In this document: in pieces, positions 8,525 to 17,681 of the stretch | How positions within the stretch are numbered: the first letter of the stretch is position 1 | Layout of the letters: each line of letters starts with the position of its first letter | Source of the DNA: Armatimonadota bacterium | GTDB lineage: Bacteria > Armatimonadota > UBA5829 > DTJY01 | DNA length: 64,000 nucleotides | NCBI GenBank assembly: GCA_029907255.1 | Contig: JARYMF010000004.1 | Span: 186,001 to 250,000, forward strand | Reading direction: 5' to 3' | The notes under the pieces: generated by a model | The model's database searches: none | What the model was told of the DNA's origin: nothing | The model's input: only the letters and a program-made list of their open reading frames with translations | Translations under genes and position numbers: made by a program

Positions 8525-9691
8525 TCAGCTTAAGCAAAACTTGTACACGTGTACGTCGTTTGGGCCAAAAGAATCCGTGAACGAACCACTTCTAGCTTTG
8601 ATTGCGCGATTTTCAAATAAGACTTCGATATCGCCATCTAAGAAATCGCCCAAGAATGTAACCGGCGTCTCAGCGCTCTCACGCTTGGCAGCGAAAATGT
8701 ATACGTTCGATCCTACCTTTCTAGTAGTAAACTCAATGTCGGGTGCACCTGTTGCGCTTAAAGGCAGGTCCGAAGGGGGAGCAACAAGCGCTGAATACAA
8801 TTCTGTTCCTTTTTTAAACTCACTAAGGAGCGGCCGCAAGACCTCTTCCCAAAATGTCCAATTATAGCCTAGCTCTGCATTCTTGCCCTGCAAGGCAACT
8901 GGCATACCAAAGAAAACAAGGCCACGCGCACCTTTGATGATAGCCTGGTAAGCCATATAGCGCTCCTGGTGAAAAGTTGGCATTACAAGAATCCTTTTTG
9001 GAGGCGTAACCCCGCTCCAGCAAACCTGGAGGACCATAAAGAAAGGCTTTTTCCCGCGCACAGCACGATTGATGAAGTCAGCATAATCACCTACAACGCT
9101 GATATTTTTGTTTGGCAGATGACTGTGAAGGCCCATCGGCACGGAAATTGGGTAGATGTCAATGCCAGCTATATCACATGCCTTGCAATATTTAGCCAAC
9201 AGCTCGACAGTATCCCTAGGGGCATGAACCATCCATGCAGGGTGATCGGGGTCAATTTGCTTGAGATACTTATAAGCTGCCATCATTCCAGGAATTGAGT
9301 GCTTACCCCAAGCCGGCTCGTCCATGGTTTTGTAAATTGCCAGCGCTGGATGCTCTTTAAAGCGCTCGACGAACTGTCGAAGCCGTTCCTTCCTTTCAGG
9401 ATGTTTTGGGTCAAAAACTGTCATATCGGCAATGTACGGCCAGCCATAAACCCCATGCTCAGCAAACCAGTCGAGATACTTTTGGCATTCTTCGTCCTCG
9501 GCAGGGTCATTGTGTCCTCTCCCAATGCGAAAGGAGTCCACGCCACCCTCCGCCAACACCTCAATTGCGTCTCTCCCTGTCGGATCCTTCGCTCCCAGAG
9601 GCGGCGCAAACGGAGTAAAGCAAATAGGAAACCACGGCTCGCCATTAAGAAAAATGCGTCTGTTTTCGTCAATGGTAACTTTGTTGGGCAT
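8525..9691 (-). CDS. Glycoside hydrolase-like TIM-barrel protein
   Basis: A 388-residue protein without a clear signal peptide. The N-terminal strand (FLNGEPWFPICFTPFAPP) resembles the entry into GH-A barrels (GH2/GH5/GH42-like: 'name the substrate pocket after a beta hairpin'). Repeated strand-helix units follow, with LAIYKTMDEPAWG (Asp-Glu-Pro) where the acid/base Glu of such enzymes is found. A short beta-sandwich-like tail closes the protein (about 310-388). The ATG at 9691 is chosen because GGAGG lies 5 bases before it; a GTG four codons upstream is inside that site. It follows the 1013-residue glycosidase-like gene by 45 bases on the same strand, likely co-transcribed. Substrate unknown. 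Confidence 0.6.
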   Translation of the reverse strand: MPNKVTIDENRRIFLNGEPWFPICFTPFAPPLGAKDPTGRDAIEVLAEGGVDSFRIGRGHNDPAEDEECQKYLDWFAEHGVYGWPYIADMTVFDPKHPERKERLRQFVERFKEHPALAIYKTMDEPAWGKHSIPGMMAAYKYLKQIDPDHPAWMVHAPRDTVELLAKYCKACDIAGIDIYPISVPMGLHSHLPNKNISVVGDYADFINRAVRGKKPFFMVLQVCWSGVTPPKRILVMPTFHQERYMAYQAIIKGARGLVFFGMPVALQGKNAELGYNWTFWEEVLRPLLSEFKKGTELYSALVAPPSDLPLSATGAPDIEFTTRKVGSNVYIFAAKRESAETPVTFLGDFLDGDIEVLFENRAIKARSGSFTDSFGPNDVHVYKFCLS

Positions 9692-9736
9692 TTTCTCCTC
9701 CACTCAACCTCATTATGTTTATTGATAATGAAGCAA

Positions 9737-12700
9737 TCACCAATCAATCTCCCATGGCTTAACGCCACCGGTAGTAAAGGCAAAAGCATCAAGGAACTTG
9801 CAATATTTATCGCCTTTCTTGCGCTTTGCAATCACACGAATTTCAAGGGTATTATCACCTTCTCGCAGCTGGGCTTTCCCATAATTACGCCAAGCAAACA
9901 CTATTTTTGAATCATCGTAGAGCGCCCACGGCCCGCAGAACTGCTTGTCATGCTCCTCAAGCTTGTCCGGAGCGAGGGTCCACCTGCCTCCATTCACCAC
10001 CCAATGGCAAGGCGATTTACCAACCCATTCTCTAACCCAAAGGTCAAACTCGCCAGCTTGCTGGGATTTGAACGTATATTTCGCATAGTAACCAGTCTCA
10101 GGAGAAGGGTCAACAAATGTGTCAAGAGCCCACAATGCGCCGTTCGAGAGCCTAGTCATTCCGCCATATTTGCCTAGATTGAAGTTGCTGTCAATGAAAT
10201 CCTCTGCTTCAATCCAAATATTTGGAGGGCAATTCGGCGCTTGATAGGCTGGAAATATCTCTTCCGGTTTGGCAATGTCCTCTGGAGCTAAACCATCTAT
10301 TATAAGTGCCTCCTCCCATTTCTCAGTAGGACAGTGCTTACCACGAATATATGGCACGTCAACTTCAACAATTTCAGGCTGTCTCTTCAATGGAATACGC
10401 AAGTTGAGCGAGCCGTCTTTCGCCTTGCCGCCAGCTTTCTCGGAATTAGCATATCGTGCCTTGACCTTATTAGCCTTTTCAGGCGATATCCGGATGCTCG
10501 ATTTCATTTTTTCCGACCAAAGATACGTAATAGGTCGACCAGCTAGAGTAAAGCTAAAGCCACGTATGTCAGGGTCGAGACGAAACTCTCGCACACCAAG
10601 AACCTCGGCTAGGAAACGCTCTGGCTGGTGTATCTGGTCTACTAGGGGAATGCGAAGGCCTTCTGGCTGCCAGCCTTCCTTGTCCTCAACTTCCTTGCTA
10701 ATGATTTGAAGGTTGCCTTCAATCATATTCCACACATGACCATCGGGGCTCTTAGAAAGCACCTCGCTCTTAGGTCCAGGGTTAAGAACCTGAATCCTTC
10801 GACCATCGGCGTCAGTAGCAAACTTGCTGGTGAAGTATTTGTCAAGCGACGGAATGGCACCTAGGTCCAGCCGGAAGCCAATATATGTAAGCAGCGGTTT
10901 GCCCGCCTCGATAATCCTTTCTAACTCTGCACCATATTTCAAGCTTGCCGGCGAATCATTTAGATTCGCAATGATTAGCGGCGTGTCCACCGAAGTTGTC
11001 CATGTTGGGAGAATCCATGTACCGTCTGGTCCTCGCATGATCGCGCGTGAATTACCGCCGCTGTATCCCGTCCAACCACCATCAATGCCAACAAAATCAC
11101 TCAGGGGCAGGCTAAACGCACTAGCCTCCATACGCCGTGCAGGGAACCTATAATAATACGTAGGCCGATAGTCTGGAAGCTTTGTACTACTTTCTATAAT
11201 TCGGCGGAAGGTAGCTATCCACTCAAGCTGTCGAGGATCGCGGATAAACTCGCTCTTCCAGAACTGACCGCTATTCCAAGGGCCAAATGCAAGCCCGAAG
11301 ACGAAAATCCCTTTCGCACCTGCACCCAAAAGAGCACTCATATCGGCATACATGCTTTCGCGGTCCATATGCCCAATATTTTCTAGCTGATTTTCAAAGG
11401 CGGCCTGTGAAAACTCTGTTACCACTAACCACATATTCCGCGCCGACTGTTCTACCTCCGACCAACATACGGCGGCATTCATTGGGATAAGCGTTTCACC
11501 AACGCCATATGCCTCCATCCCGATTCCGTCAAAACCTGCTTGTTCAGGGTTGATTCTGTAAGTTGCAATTGGCCCAGAATGTTTGAAAACAATCGGCACA
11601 TCTGCGATTCTTTCTTTGAAAAATTTACACAAGGCATTACAGTACCTAGCTACCCGTTCACCCAAAAAGTCTATAAAGTCATACCACGCTTGAGACCGCT
11701 TAGCATCAGTCTTGTAAATCTTCCCTGTATTCGGGTCGAAAAATACGCCAATGGCTGAGGGCTTGCAGGTTTCAACCACTCTAATAGGCACAAAACGACC
11801 GGCAGTCTCGAAATCAGGGATTTTGCTTGTCGCCGCCCATGCCTCATTTAACTTTTCAATAGATCCATACCTAGCGACTAGCCATCTTGCAAATTGCCTA
11901 CCATACTCTTGCGAAGCCGGCAGGAAAGTATGTGAAATATTCATCTCGTTTTGAAGAGGATCGACAACAAACCTAAAGCCCTTGCCAAATTTGACCTTAC
12001 TAAAGTGCTTAAGTAACTTCTCCTGATACTTTTCAAGGCCGCCCTCCCAGAAGTATGGTTGTCCCCCAATCACCTTTGGAGTAAAGCAGAGGCAAAGCGT
12101 CCGATTTGGCGGACAGTGTACATCAACTTCGAGCCCCTTCTTTTTGACAATCTCAGGCTGGCCGTTGCTGAGGTTCTTTCCGGTTGGCTCCTCCCGCTCA
12201 TAAATCTTTGCCCAACCAGCGTCAACTATCTCGCAAGTCTGCCCATCTAGGAGAACATAGATTCCACTTATTGCGTCTGGACACTCAACTCCGTAAGTCC
12301 CAGACCTTGTAATGCCATCAACCTTCAAACCTTCATTCTGTACCAAATAGCCCACCCCAGGTCCTGGTCCATCTGCAAGTTCAATGCCATATCTAAAGCC
12401 CTTTACCTCTAAGTAATCAATCACCCTTTGGAGACATTCCGGCGGACATGCCATGCAAAAGTGGATATATATGTCAATTACGCCTTTTTCTTTCAGCATA
12501 TCAATCTGATTCTTAGTAAGCTGCCAGCCAGTTTCATTCTGCTCCCATATATAAGGCGGACAATACATACCGCCAACTGGCAAGTACGGCCTTCCATCCC
12601 ATATCAAAGTGTGCGCTTGATTCACATGCCAGGGGTGCTTAACGCCGTCTCGGTCAACATAAACGCCAGAGCATGGGGGTTTGGCAATCATTGCAGCTTG

Positions 12701-12775
12701 CTCGGCATGTACGGGGAAACCAAACAATGCTAGAGAAACGCTAACAAGCAAAGCTAGAACAAAAGCCACCTTCAA
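9737..12775 (-). CDS. Large exported GH42-like glycoside hydrolase with C-terminal CBM-like domain
   Basis: About 1012 residues with a classical signal peptide ending near PVHA. The section after the barrel start has LQNEMN (Asn-Glu around residue 277), followed by a stretch of the form FARWLVARYGSIEKLNEAW, very like beta-galactosidases of family GH42, where Asn-Glu is the acid/base pair. Another Glu in VVTEFSQ could be the nucleophile. The C-terminus (about 860-1000) starts IEAEDF and looks like a CBM6/35-type carbohydrate-binding module. The TTG at 12775 is taken as start because AGAAGG lies six bases upstream and the protein then begins M-K-V-A-F; the ORF can be extended to a GTG at 12781. 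Probable extracellular or periplasmic glycanase, substrate unknown. Confidence 0.7.
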   Translation of the reverse strand: MKVAFVLALLVSVSLALFGFPVHAEQAAMIAKPPCSGVYVDRDGVKHPWHVNQAHTLIWDGRPYLPVGGMYCPPYIWEQNETGWQLTKNQIDMLKEKGVIDIYIHFCMACPPECLQRVIDYLEVKGFRYGIELADGPGPGVGYLVQNEGLKVDGITRSGTYGVECPDAISGIYVLLDGQTCEIVDAGWAKIYEREEPTGKNLSNGQPEIVKKKGLEVDVHCPPNRTLCLCFTPKVIGGQPYFWEGGLEKYQEKLLKHFSKVKFGKGFRFVVDPLQNEMNISHTFLPASQEYGRQFARWLVARYGSIEKLNEAWAATSKIPDFETAGRFVPIRVVETCKPSAIGVFFDPNTGKIYKTDAKRSQAWYDFIDFLGERVARYCNALCKFFKERIADVPIVFKHSGPIATYRINPEQAGFDGIGMEAYGVGETLIPMNAAVCWSEVEQSARNMWLVVTEFSQAAFENQLENIGHMDRESMYADMSALLGAGAKGIFVFGLAFGPWNSGQFWKSEFIRDPRQLEWIATFRRIIESSTKLPDYRPTYYYRFPARRMEASAFSLPLSDFVGIDGGWTGYSGGNSRAIMRGPDGTWILPTWTTSVDTPLIIANLNDSPASLKYGAELERIIEAGKPLLTYIGFRLDLGAIPSLDKYFTSKFATDADGRRIQVLNPGPKSEVLSKSPDGHVWNMIEGNLQIISKEVEDKEGWQPEGLRIPLVDQIHQPERFLAEVLGVREFRLDPDIRGFSFTLAGRPITYLWSEKMKSSIRISPEKANKVKARYANSEKAGGKAKDGSLNLRIPLKRQPEIVEVDVPYIRGKHCPTEKWEEALIIDGLAPEDIAKPEEIFPAYQAPNCPPNIWIEAEDFIDSNFNLGKYGGMTRLSNGALWALDTFVDPSPETGYYAKYTFKSQQAGEFDLWVREWVGKSPCHWVVNGGRWTLAPDKLEEHDKQFCGPWALYDDSKIVFAWRNYGKAQLREGDNTLEIRVIAKRKKGDKYCKFLDAFAFTTGGVKPWEIDW

Positions 12776-12905
12776 CACCACCCTTCTGGCTTTTGCGAAA
12801 TGATAATTTCCAACCGCTCAAAAGCCTCTTCCTTTGTGCACAGCTTAAAACAACTGGTAGTTAATCTTGTTCTTACACCCAGCAAATCTGCCCTTTTATA
12901 TAAAC

Positions 12906-12927
12906 ATACAGTTCCTTCTAGCTGTAT
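12906..12927. promoter_or_regulatory. Inverted repeat upstream of the GH42-like gene
   Basis: ATACAG at 12906-12911 and CTGTAT at 12922-12927 form a perfect 6-bp dyad with a 10-base spacer, about 130 bases upstream of the GH42-like gene and next to an AT-rich TATATA stretch. It could be a repressor operator. The rest of the 290-base gap holds only the cspA terminator. Confidence 0.25.
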
Positions 12928-12995
12928 TTTAAGTTACAAAATTGTGTCTTCCTTCAATTTCCAACTTGGTAATGCAAAGAATTGCATTAAGCAGA

Positions 12996-13032
12996 CAAAA
13001 AAGAAAACCCCCGCACCAACCCGGAGCGGGGG
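12996..13032 (-). terminator. Rho-independent terminator after the cold-shock gene
   Basis: On the minus strand CCCCCGC and GCGGGGG (13008-13014 and 13026-13032) form a 7-bp GC stem with an 11-base loop, followed by a T-rich run (complement of 12996-13007). It is placed 37 bases after the cold-shock gene. Confidence 0.9.
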
Positions 13033-13068
13033 CTTCGCTATCTCTAGCTATTTCAGCAGGGCGAAAAA

Positions 13069-13269
13069 TCAGGCCGGTTCCACGTTCGCCGCCTGGGGTC
13101 CCTTCGGCCCTTGGACGATGTCGAACTGGACTTCCTGTCCCTCGAAGAGATTCCTTCTACCGGTTCCGACAATTCCGGTGTAATGGACGAAGATGTCGTT
13201 CCCATCGTCCATGGCTATAAATCCATAGCCTTTGGTTTCGCTGAACCATTTGACCTTGCCGGTAGCCAT
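13069..13269 (-). CDS. Cold-shock domain protein
   Basis: A 66-residue single cold-shock domain, the usual CspA length. RNP1 is KGYGFI and RNP2 is DIFVH; the N-terminus [15 protein letters not shown] is canonical. Such proteins bind single-stranded RNA and DNA, melt mRNA structure and act as antiterminators or RNA chaperones. The ATG at 13269 has AAAGGAGG upstream, so the extra eight codons of the longer ORF (MAGKGGLG) are the translated ribosome site, not protein. A promoter at 13398-13425 gives a leader of about 120 bases with a small hairpin, as in cold-inducible csp genes; cold regulation is inferred. A strong terminator follows, so the gene is monocistronic. Confidence 0.96.
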   Translation of the reverse strand: MATGKVKWFSETKGYGFIAMDDGNDIFVHYTGIVGTGRRNLFEGQEVQFDIVQGPKGPQAANVEPA

Positions 13270-13397
13270 CCCCAAACCTCCTTTTCCAGCCAAGCGTTAA
13301 GTTCGCAACTAGGAGGTCTGGCATTACAGCCGCTTTGCCTACGAAGTTGTTACTTAAGCACTTGCGGTATTTCAGGCGTCTTTGCGCCTTTAGTTGC

Positions 13398-13425
13398 AGT
13401 ATAGCACTTTTTTTGCAAAATGCAA
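13398..13425 (-). promoter_or_regulatory. Promoter of the cold-shock gene
   Basis: Minus strand: -35 TTGCAT (13425-13420), 16-base spacer, extended -10 TGCTATACT (TATACT at 13403-13398). Start expected near 13391. The ~120-base leader contains an AGGCG/CGCCT hairpin (13374-13389). Confidence 0.7.
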
Positions 13426-13480
13426 GGCAATTTTTTAAAAAGCGCCTGAATACGAAATTTTGGCATATAAAATTGCGCCC

Positions 13481-15115
13481 TTATTTTGTCATCAGCTTGA
13501 CGGACTTCCAAATTCCCCCTGCGCCGGCGGTGTCCAAAACCTTCACTGCAAGGACGTTTTCGCCAGGCTTTAAATCCTTTGTGATATCTAGCTTAAAAGG
13601 AATAAGCCAGCCAATTCCGCCAAGATCGTGTTTGCCGACAAAACTGCCATTCAACCATACCCAGGCTGACTCATCCACCGCCCCAAAAACGAGAAAGACC
13701 TGCTTCCCTGGCTCAATTTTCGGCGCGATAAACTTCAAACGATACCAAGAAAAACCATCATAGTTCTCGCCCTGCTCTTCCCAAAACTTTCCAATACTAA
13801 TCGTTCGCCATTCCGAATCATTAAAAGTCGGCTGAGCCCATCCCTGTTTTTCACCAGAATTAGATTCATCCCGACTGAATCGCCACCCATTCTTTGGTAG
13901 GTCATAAACCTCCTCTAGAGTCTTTCGAAACTCAGCGAAAGTCTGCTCATCTGAGTAGCCAGGCTGTTCTGCGGCACGCGGCACACCTACTGAAAGCTGA
14001 CGAGGCTGCCAGTTGCCAGGTCCGGGACCGCTTTTCGCAAGAGCAAGGGCCTCGATATATTCGCTCGGCACGTTGAAGTCCCACCACCGCAACCTCTCGG
14101 AGTAAATCCACACATAGCCGTCGCTGAATTTTAGAGCAAAGTGGACGGATGCCCTGAGCGCTGAAGGCGAAAAGTAATTTTTGGTAAAATCCTCAGGATG
14201 CCACCCAAGCTTTCCGCTTGAATAATCAGCCCAGATGCCGAATCCCGCTTTAACATGCTTTGCGAAAGCCTTTGGTGCAGTTGAAATCGTTTTAGCACCC
14301 TCAAGAATTGCGCGCCGCCCTTGTTCAAAAGGTTTTTGTCCAATGAAGCCATACGACTGCTCATAGCCATCTATGAGAATTGTGCCCGGAGTTGCCGCCT
14401 CGCAGATTCCATCATAGAAAGCAGCAAGGAGCGAGTAATCCGCATTTTCAATGCCACCACATGCAACTGATTGCTCGTATGGTAGCGCTGGACCAAATAG
14501 AGCTAGGATTGTAATATCTGGGAACTCCTTATTGATTGCACGGATGAACTCCCTACCCCGCTCCCTAACTTTTGCCACGTAGTCACCATAAGTATGCGCC
14601 GCCTTTGCTTCGGCAGGCTGTGCCTTGTAGCTCCAAATCTGATGCTCACCATACATCTCAGGATCGAACATTATCCCTTTGCATCCACCGAGCTTGGCAA
14701 CTTTCGCAAGACAGGCAGCATTATAAGCCACTGCTGACCATTCGGGATCAAACCAATCAACATCGCCGGGCATGGCGATAACCTGAATGAAATTATCCGT
14801 CAACTTAGAAGATTTTATACTGGCAAGATCTTTTATTGCGTGGGCATACTCAGATGGCCTAAACTTTACTTTAGAAAATACCCGCCAACCCAGGCTCCAC
14901 CCCCCTTCTGGGTGAGCAACTTTGATTACCACGCCATCGAAAGGCAACTTTTCCATTTCCTTGACGTTCTTCTTAAAGAAAGCCGTAGTCGGACAATCCC
15001 AACCATACTCAATGAGCTTTTTTTCAGAATTAGCGGCACACCCAAGATGCGTTAGCGTACATAAAGCGAACATAAGAGATAGAATAACCATTCCCATGCA
15101 AAGCCTACGGTTCAT
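13481..15115 (-). CDS. Exported TIM-barrel protein with C-terminal galactose-binding-like domain
   Basis: A 544-residue protein beginning with a signal sequence; Cys in THLGC could be a lipid attachment site, but the residue three before Cys is His, so the lipobox is poor. Residues 30-400 show barrel-like alternation with motifs such as GVVIKVAHPEGGWSLGW and MFDPEMYGEHQIW; no catalytic family is recognised. Residues about 430-544 resemble the jelly-roll sugar-binding domain of GH2 enzymes: FSWYRLKF, WVWLNGSFVG and GENVLAVKVLDT. The gene follows a Gfo/Idh/MocA dehydrogenase by 27 bases on the same strand and is likely in one transcript with it and the nitroreductase. A role in glycan binding or hydrolysis is inferred. 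Confidence 0.6.
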   Translation of the reverse strand: MNRRLCMGMVILSLMFALCTLTHLGCAANSEKKLIEYGWDCPTTAFFKKNVKEMEKLPFDGVVIKVAHPEGGWSLGWRVFSKVKFRPSEYAHAIKDLASIKSSKLTDNFIQVIAMPGDVDWFDPEWSAVAYNAACLAKVAKLGGCKGIMFDPEMYGEHQIWSYKAQPAEAKAAHTYGDYVAKVRERGREFIRAINKEFPDITILALFGPALPYEQSVACGGIENADYSLLAAFYDGICEAATPGTILIDGYEQSYGFIGQKPFEQGRRAILEGAKTISTAPKAFAKHVKAGFGIWADYSSGKLGWHPEDFTKNYFSPSALRASVHFALKFSDGYVWIYSERLRWWDFNVPSEYIEALALAKSGPGPGNWQPRQLSVGVPRAAEQPGYSDEQTFAEFRKTLEEVYDLPKNGWRFSRDESNSGEKQGWAQPTFNDSEWRTISIGKFWEEQGENYDGFSWYRLKFIAPKIEPGKQVFLVFGAVDESAWVWLNGSFVGKHDLGGIGWLIPFKLDITKDLKPGENVLAVKVLDTAGAGGIWKSVKLMTK

Positions 15116-15142
15116 TTTGAATCCCCGGCTGCGACCCCTTTC

Positions 15143-16411
15143 CTAAACTGGCCTTACTTGCTCAGTCTTTTGGTCAAACTCCATCACTTTGCCTTCCTTG
15201 TAAGAGCGAACGCCCATGTGGAGAACGGTCATAACCTGATAGCCAAGAATTTCGTGGCTCCTGGGCTTCTGGCGGCTGCGAATACACTCCAGGAAGTCAC
15301 GGAAATGTTCCTCTAGCGAGAAATTCCGTGCGGCTTTGATCTCTTCCCTGGATCTTTTCTCGCCTACAACCGCCTTCTGTGGCTCGATGACTGCACCATT
15401 TATGTCGAGGTTGATTGTGCCCTCATAGCCTCGTATTACCCAAGGCAAGCCAGCATTCGTCGCAAGCGAAGCAACAAGAAGCACCGATGGGCCTTCAGGA
15501 TACTCAGCAGTGATTGTGAATATATCCGGTATCTCGCGCCCATCTTTGTGCTGATATTGGCCTCCCGTGCCGATAACACGTTTCGGGAATCCAAGACCCA
15601 TCGCTCGAATAAGCGGCGTTAATGAATGAGGGAAGAAGTCAGTGCCAATACCGCCCGAGTAGTCCCAAAACGAACGGAATGCAAAGAACCGACCAGGCTC
15701 CCACGGCCGTTTTTTTGCTGGACCAAGCCACATTTTCCAATCTAGGTTCTTTGAAGGATCAGCCTGCCCATCATTAGCATTTGGGTCGTAGACTCCTATA
15801 TAGCCATTACGCATATCGCTTGCTTGAGCGTGGATTAGCTTGCCGATTGCACCAGCTCTAATGCGCTCGTTTACCTCTTCCCATATGCTTGATGACATAT
15901 ATTGCGTGCCAACTTGCATCACGCGCTTATTTCGGGCGATTGCGTCAACAACATCCTTAGCCTCTTGGAGATTCCGCCAGTGAGTCATTGGCTTTTCGCA
16001 GTAGACATCTTTCCCCGCATCTGCAGCGTCCACAACCATGCGCGAGTGCCAGTGGTCGGGAGTAGCGATTGTGACTGCATCAATATCCTTGCACTCGAGA
16101 AGTTTGCGATAATCCTGATATGCCATGCCACTTGTTCGGCTTGCAGCAGCATCTAATCTGGGCTGGTATACATCGCATACGGCAATTATTTCGACCGGAT
16201 AGCCGGAACCCTTCAAGGCGAGAAGCGCATTTATGTGAGCATTACCCATGCCGCCACAACCAATTACGCCAACATTTATGCGCTCATTAGGCGAAGTTGA
16301 CTTACTATTGGCCCCAAGAGCAGATAGATTGCCACTCAGAAGTGCAATCCCACCTACAACTGCCGACTGCTTTATAAACTCCCGCCTGCTTACCCGCTTG
16401 TCTGTTTTCAC
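15143..16411 (-). CDS. Gfo/Idh/MocA-family oxidoreductase, Tat-exported
   Basis: A 422-residue NAD(P)-dependent dehydrogenase of the sugar/inositol family. A Tat signal (SRREFIKQSA, Arg9-Arg10) is followed by a hydrophobic helix, as in the many exported members of Planctomycetes- and Armatimonadota-like genomes. The Rossmann motif is VGVIGCGGMGNAH (about 47-59); the family signature EKPMTHW contains the usual Glu-Lys-Pro. The second domain is the mixed beta-sheet substrate domain. The GTG start shares its G with the last base of the TAG stop of the nitroreductase, implying translational coupling. The substrate is probably a sugar or sugar acid from the surrounding glycan genes; the exact reaction cannot be read. 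Confidence 0.93.
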   Translation of the reverse strand: MKTDKRVSRREFIKQSAVVGGIALLSGNLSALGANSKSTSPNERINVGVIGCGGMGNAHINALLALKGSGYPVEIIAVCDVYQPRLDAAASRTSGMAYQDYRKLLECKDIDAVTIATPDHWHSRMVVDAADAGKDVYCEKPMTHWRNLQEAKDVVDAIARNKRVMQVGTQYMSSSIWEEVNERIRAGAIGKLIHAQASDMRNGYIGVYDPNANDGQADPSKNLDWKMWLGPAKKRPWEPGRFFAFRSFWDYSGGIGTDFFPHSLTPLIRAMGLGFPKRVIGTGGQYQHKDGREIPDIFTITAEYPEGPSVLLVASLATNAGLPWVIRGYEGTINLDINGAVIEPQKAVVGEKRSREEIKAARNFSLEEHFRDFLECIRSRQKPRSHEILGYQVMTVLHMGVRSYKEGKVMEFDQKTEQVRPV

Positions 16412-16992
16412 TAAACCCCACCTACCTTAAGGATAATCTCTTCCAATGGCCGCTTGGGGACATGGTGGACATCGTGAGAATCACGGTAGTACTTGATACT
16501 CCCATCAGGACCGACGTCCTCAAGAACCACCTTCTCACTGGGGTAGCCAAGTGCAATTACAAGCAGAATTTCATACCGCTCAGGAAGCCCAAGTACCTCA
16601 CGAAGTCTCTGCCTATCTATAGCACCAATCATGCATCCGCCAATCCCTTTTTCTGCAGCACCAAGCATTATGCTCTGAGCAGCGATGCCATGGTCGCAAC
16701 CAAAGTTCTTTGTTATTTCTGTATCGCCGAGAATGATTATGTAAGCAACGGGCCGCTCGCCCTCCGCTGGCCCCATCCAAGGCCGCAAATAGCCTGCCCA
16801 TGCAAGAGTTGGAAATATTCGTTCATTCAAATTACGGTCGGCAGAGATAATATATTTCAAAGGCTGAAGGTTAGCCGCCGATGGCGAGAGCCTCGCTAGA
16901 TTGACCAAATATCTGAGTGTGTCCTCGCTTATAGGCTTGTCTTCATGAAACCTTCGATAGCTCCGACTTGCTTTTATGATGTCTTCAATCAT
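16411..16992 (-). CDS. Nitroreductase-family flavoprotein
   Basis: A 193-residue FMN-dependent oxidoreductase of the small nitroreductase type. The N-terminal FMN-phosphate contact region is SRSYRRFHEDKP, followed by LARLSPSAANLQP and the glycine-rich GAAEKGIGGCMIGAI; the C-terminal LVIALGYPSEK is a family hallmark. The Cys-containing tail seen in ferredoxin fusions is absent. Reactions in the family include reduction of nitro compounds, quinones and enones; the physiological role is unknown. It has its own promoter (17025-17053) and a GGAGG-containing ribosome site, and is first in a unit with the Gfo/Idh/MocA gene. Confidence 0.9.
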   Translation of the reverse strand: MIEDIIKASRSYRRFHEDKPISEDTLRYLVNLARLSPSAANLQPLKYIISADRNLNERIFPTLAWAGYLRPWMGPAEGERPVAYIIILGDTEITKNFGCDHGIAAQSIMLGAAEKGIGGCMIGAIDRQRLREVLGLPERYEILLVIALGYPSEKVVLEDVGPDGSIKYYRDSHDVHHVPKRPLEEIILKVGGV

Positions 16993-17024
16993 CCTTTCAC
17001 CCTCCGCTTTTATAATTGCTTGGT

Positions 17025-17053
17025 ATGTTAGAATTGAGAATACACATTGTCAA
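17025..17053 (-). promoter_or_regulatory. Promoter of the nitroreductase unit
   Basis: Minus strand: perfect -35 TTGACA (17053-17048), 17-base spacer, -10 TAACAT (17030-17025). Start expected near 17018, giving a ~26-base leader. Confidence 0.65.
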
Positions 17054-17110
17054 GAGGCACAAGTGATACTGGGGTCACCGCCAAAAACCACGGTATTTAA
17101 ATGAAACACT

Positions 17111-17587
17111 TTAATCCATTCTCGGGCAAGGCCAGGCTCTAGCCTGCGAGAAAACGTCACTAAGAGAACGGATAGTCAAGCCAAATGCCATTGCCCCAAA
17201 AAGCATGCCAAGCGCACCCGCAACGATTACCCAAATCCCCATTCGGTCACCGCGACCATACGCGACTGAACCTAATACTATCGAAACTGCGCCCAGCAAG
17301 AATAAAGGACAGCACATAAAGGAGAGCGCCGCAAGAATGAAGCCTCCGATAATAAGTCCACTTGTGCCTCCCGAAGGCTGACTAGACGGATATTGTGGAT
17401 ATTGTTGTGCTGGAGGAGGCGTCGCCTGATTCATCTGAGGCTGGGCTATCGGCGGGGGTGTCTTCGGTTGTTCCAGCTGCCCTTCTTGTGGCGGTAGCGG
17501 CCGACCGCAGCGCCAGCATATCTCGCTAGAAAGAAAATTGTTCGCTTGACAATATGGGCAAACTTTTCTATTGGTTGACTCTGACAT
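17111..17587 (-). CDS. Zinc-ribbon membrane protein (DUF4190-like)
   Basis: A 158-residue protein of unknown function. It has an N-terminal zinc ribbon with C10-x2-C13 and C24-x2-C27 (CPYC, CWRC), a Pro/Gln-rich linker (about 28-72), then two or three transmembrane helices with a small Gly-rich turn (YGRGDRMG), the pattern of DUF4190-type proteins. The zinc-ribbon start CPxCxxxN...CWxC is shared with the protein at 58864-59283. It probably sits in the inner membrane with the ribbon in the cytoplasm. ATG start with GGAG upstream. It stands alone between the nitroreductase and DUF2752 genes. Confidence 0.75.
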   Translation of the reverse strand: MSESTNRKVCPYCQANNFLSSEICWRCGRPLPPQEGQLEQPKTPPPIAQPQMNQATPPPAQQYPQYPSSQPSGGTSGLIIGGFILAALSFMCCPLFLLGAVSIVLGSVAYGRGDRMGIWVIVAGALGMLFGAMAFGLTIRSLSDVFSQARAWPCPRMD

Positions 17588-17681
17588 GCAAATTGCTCCG
17601 CTGATAGAGTTAACTTATTTCTTGTTCAACCAATATAGACAATTATCCTGCATCGCCCATATTGGCATACTTTTCATGAAA

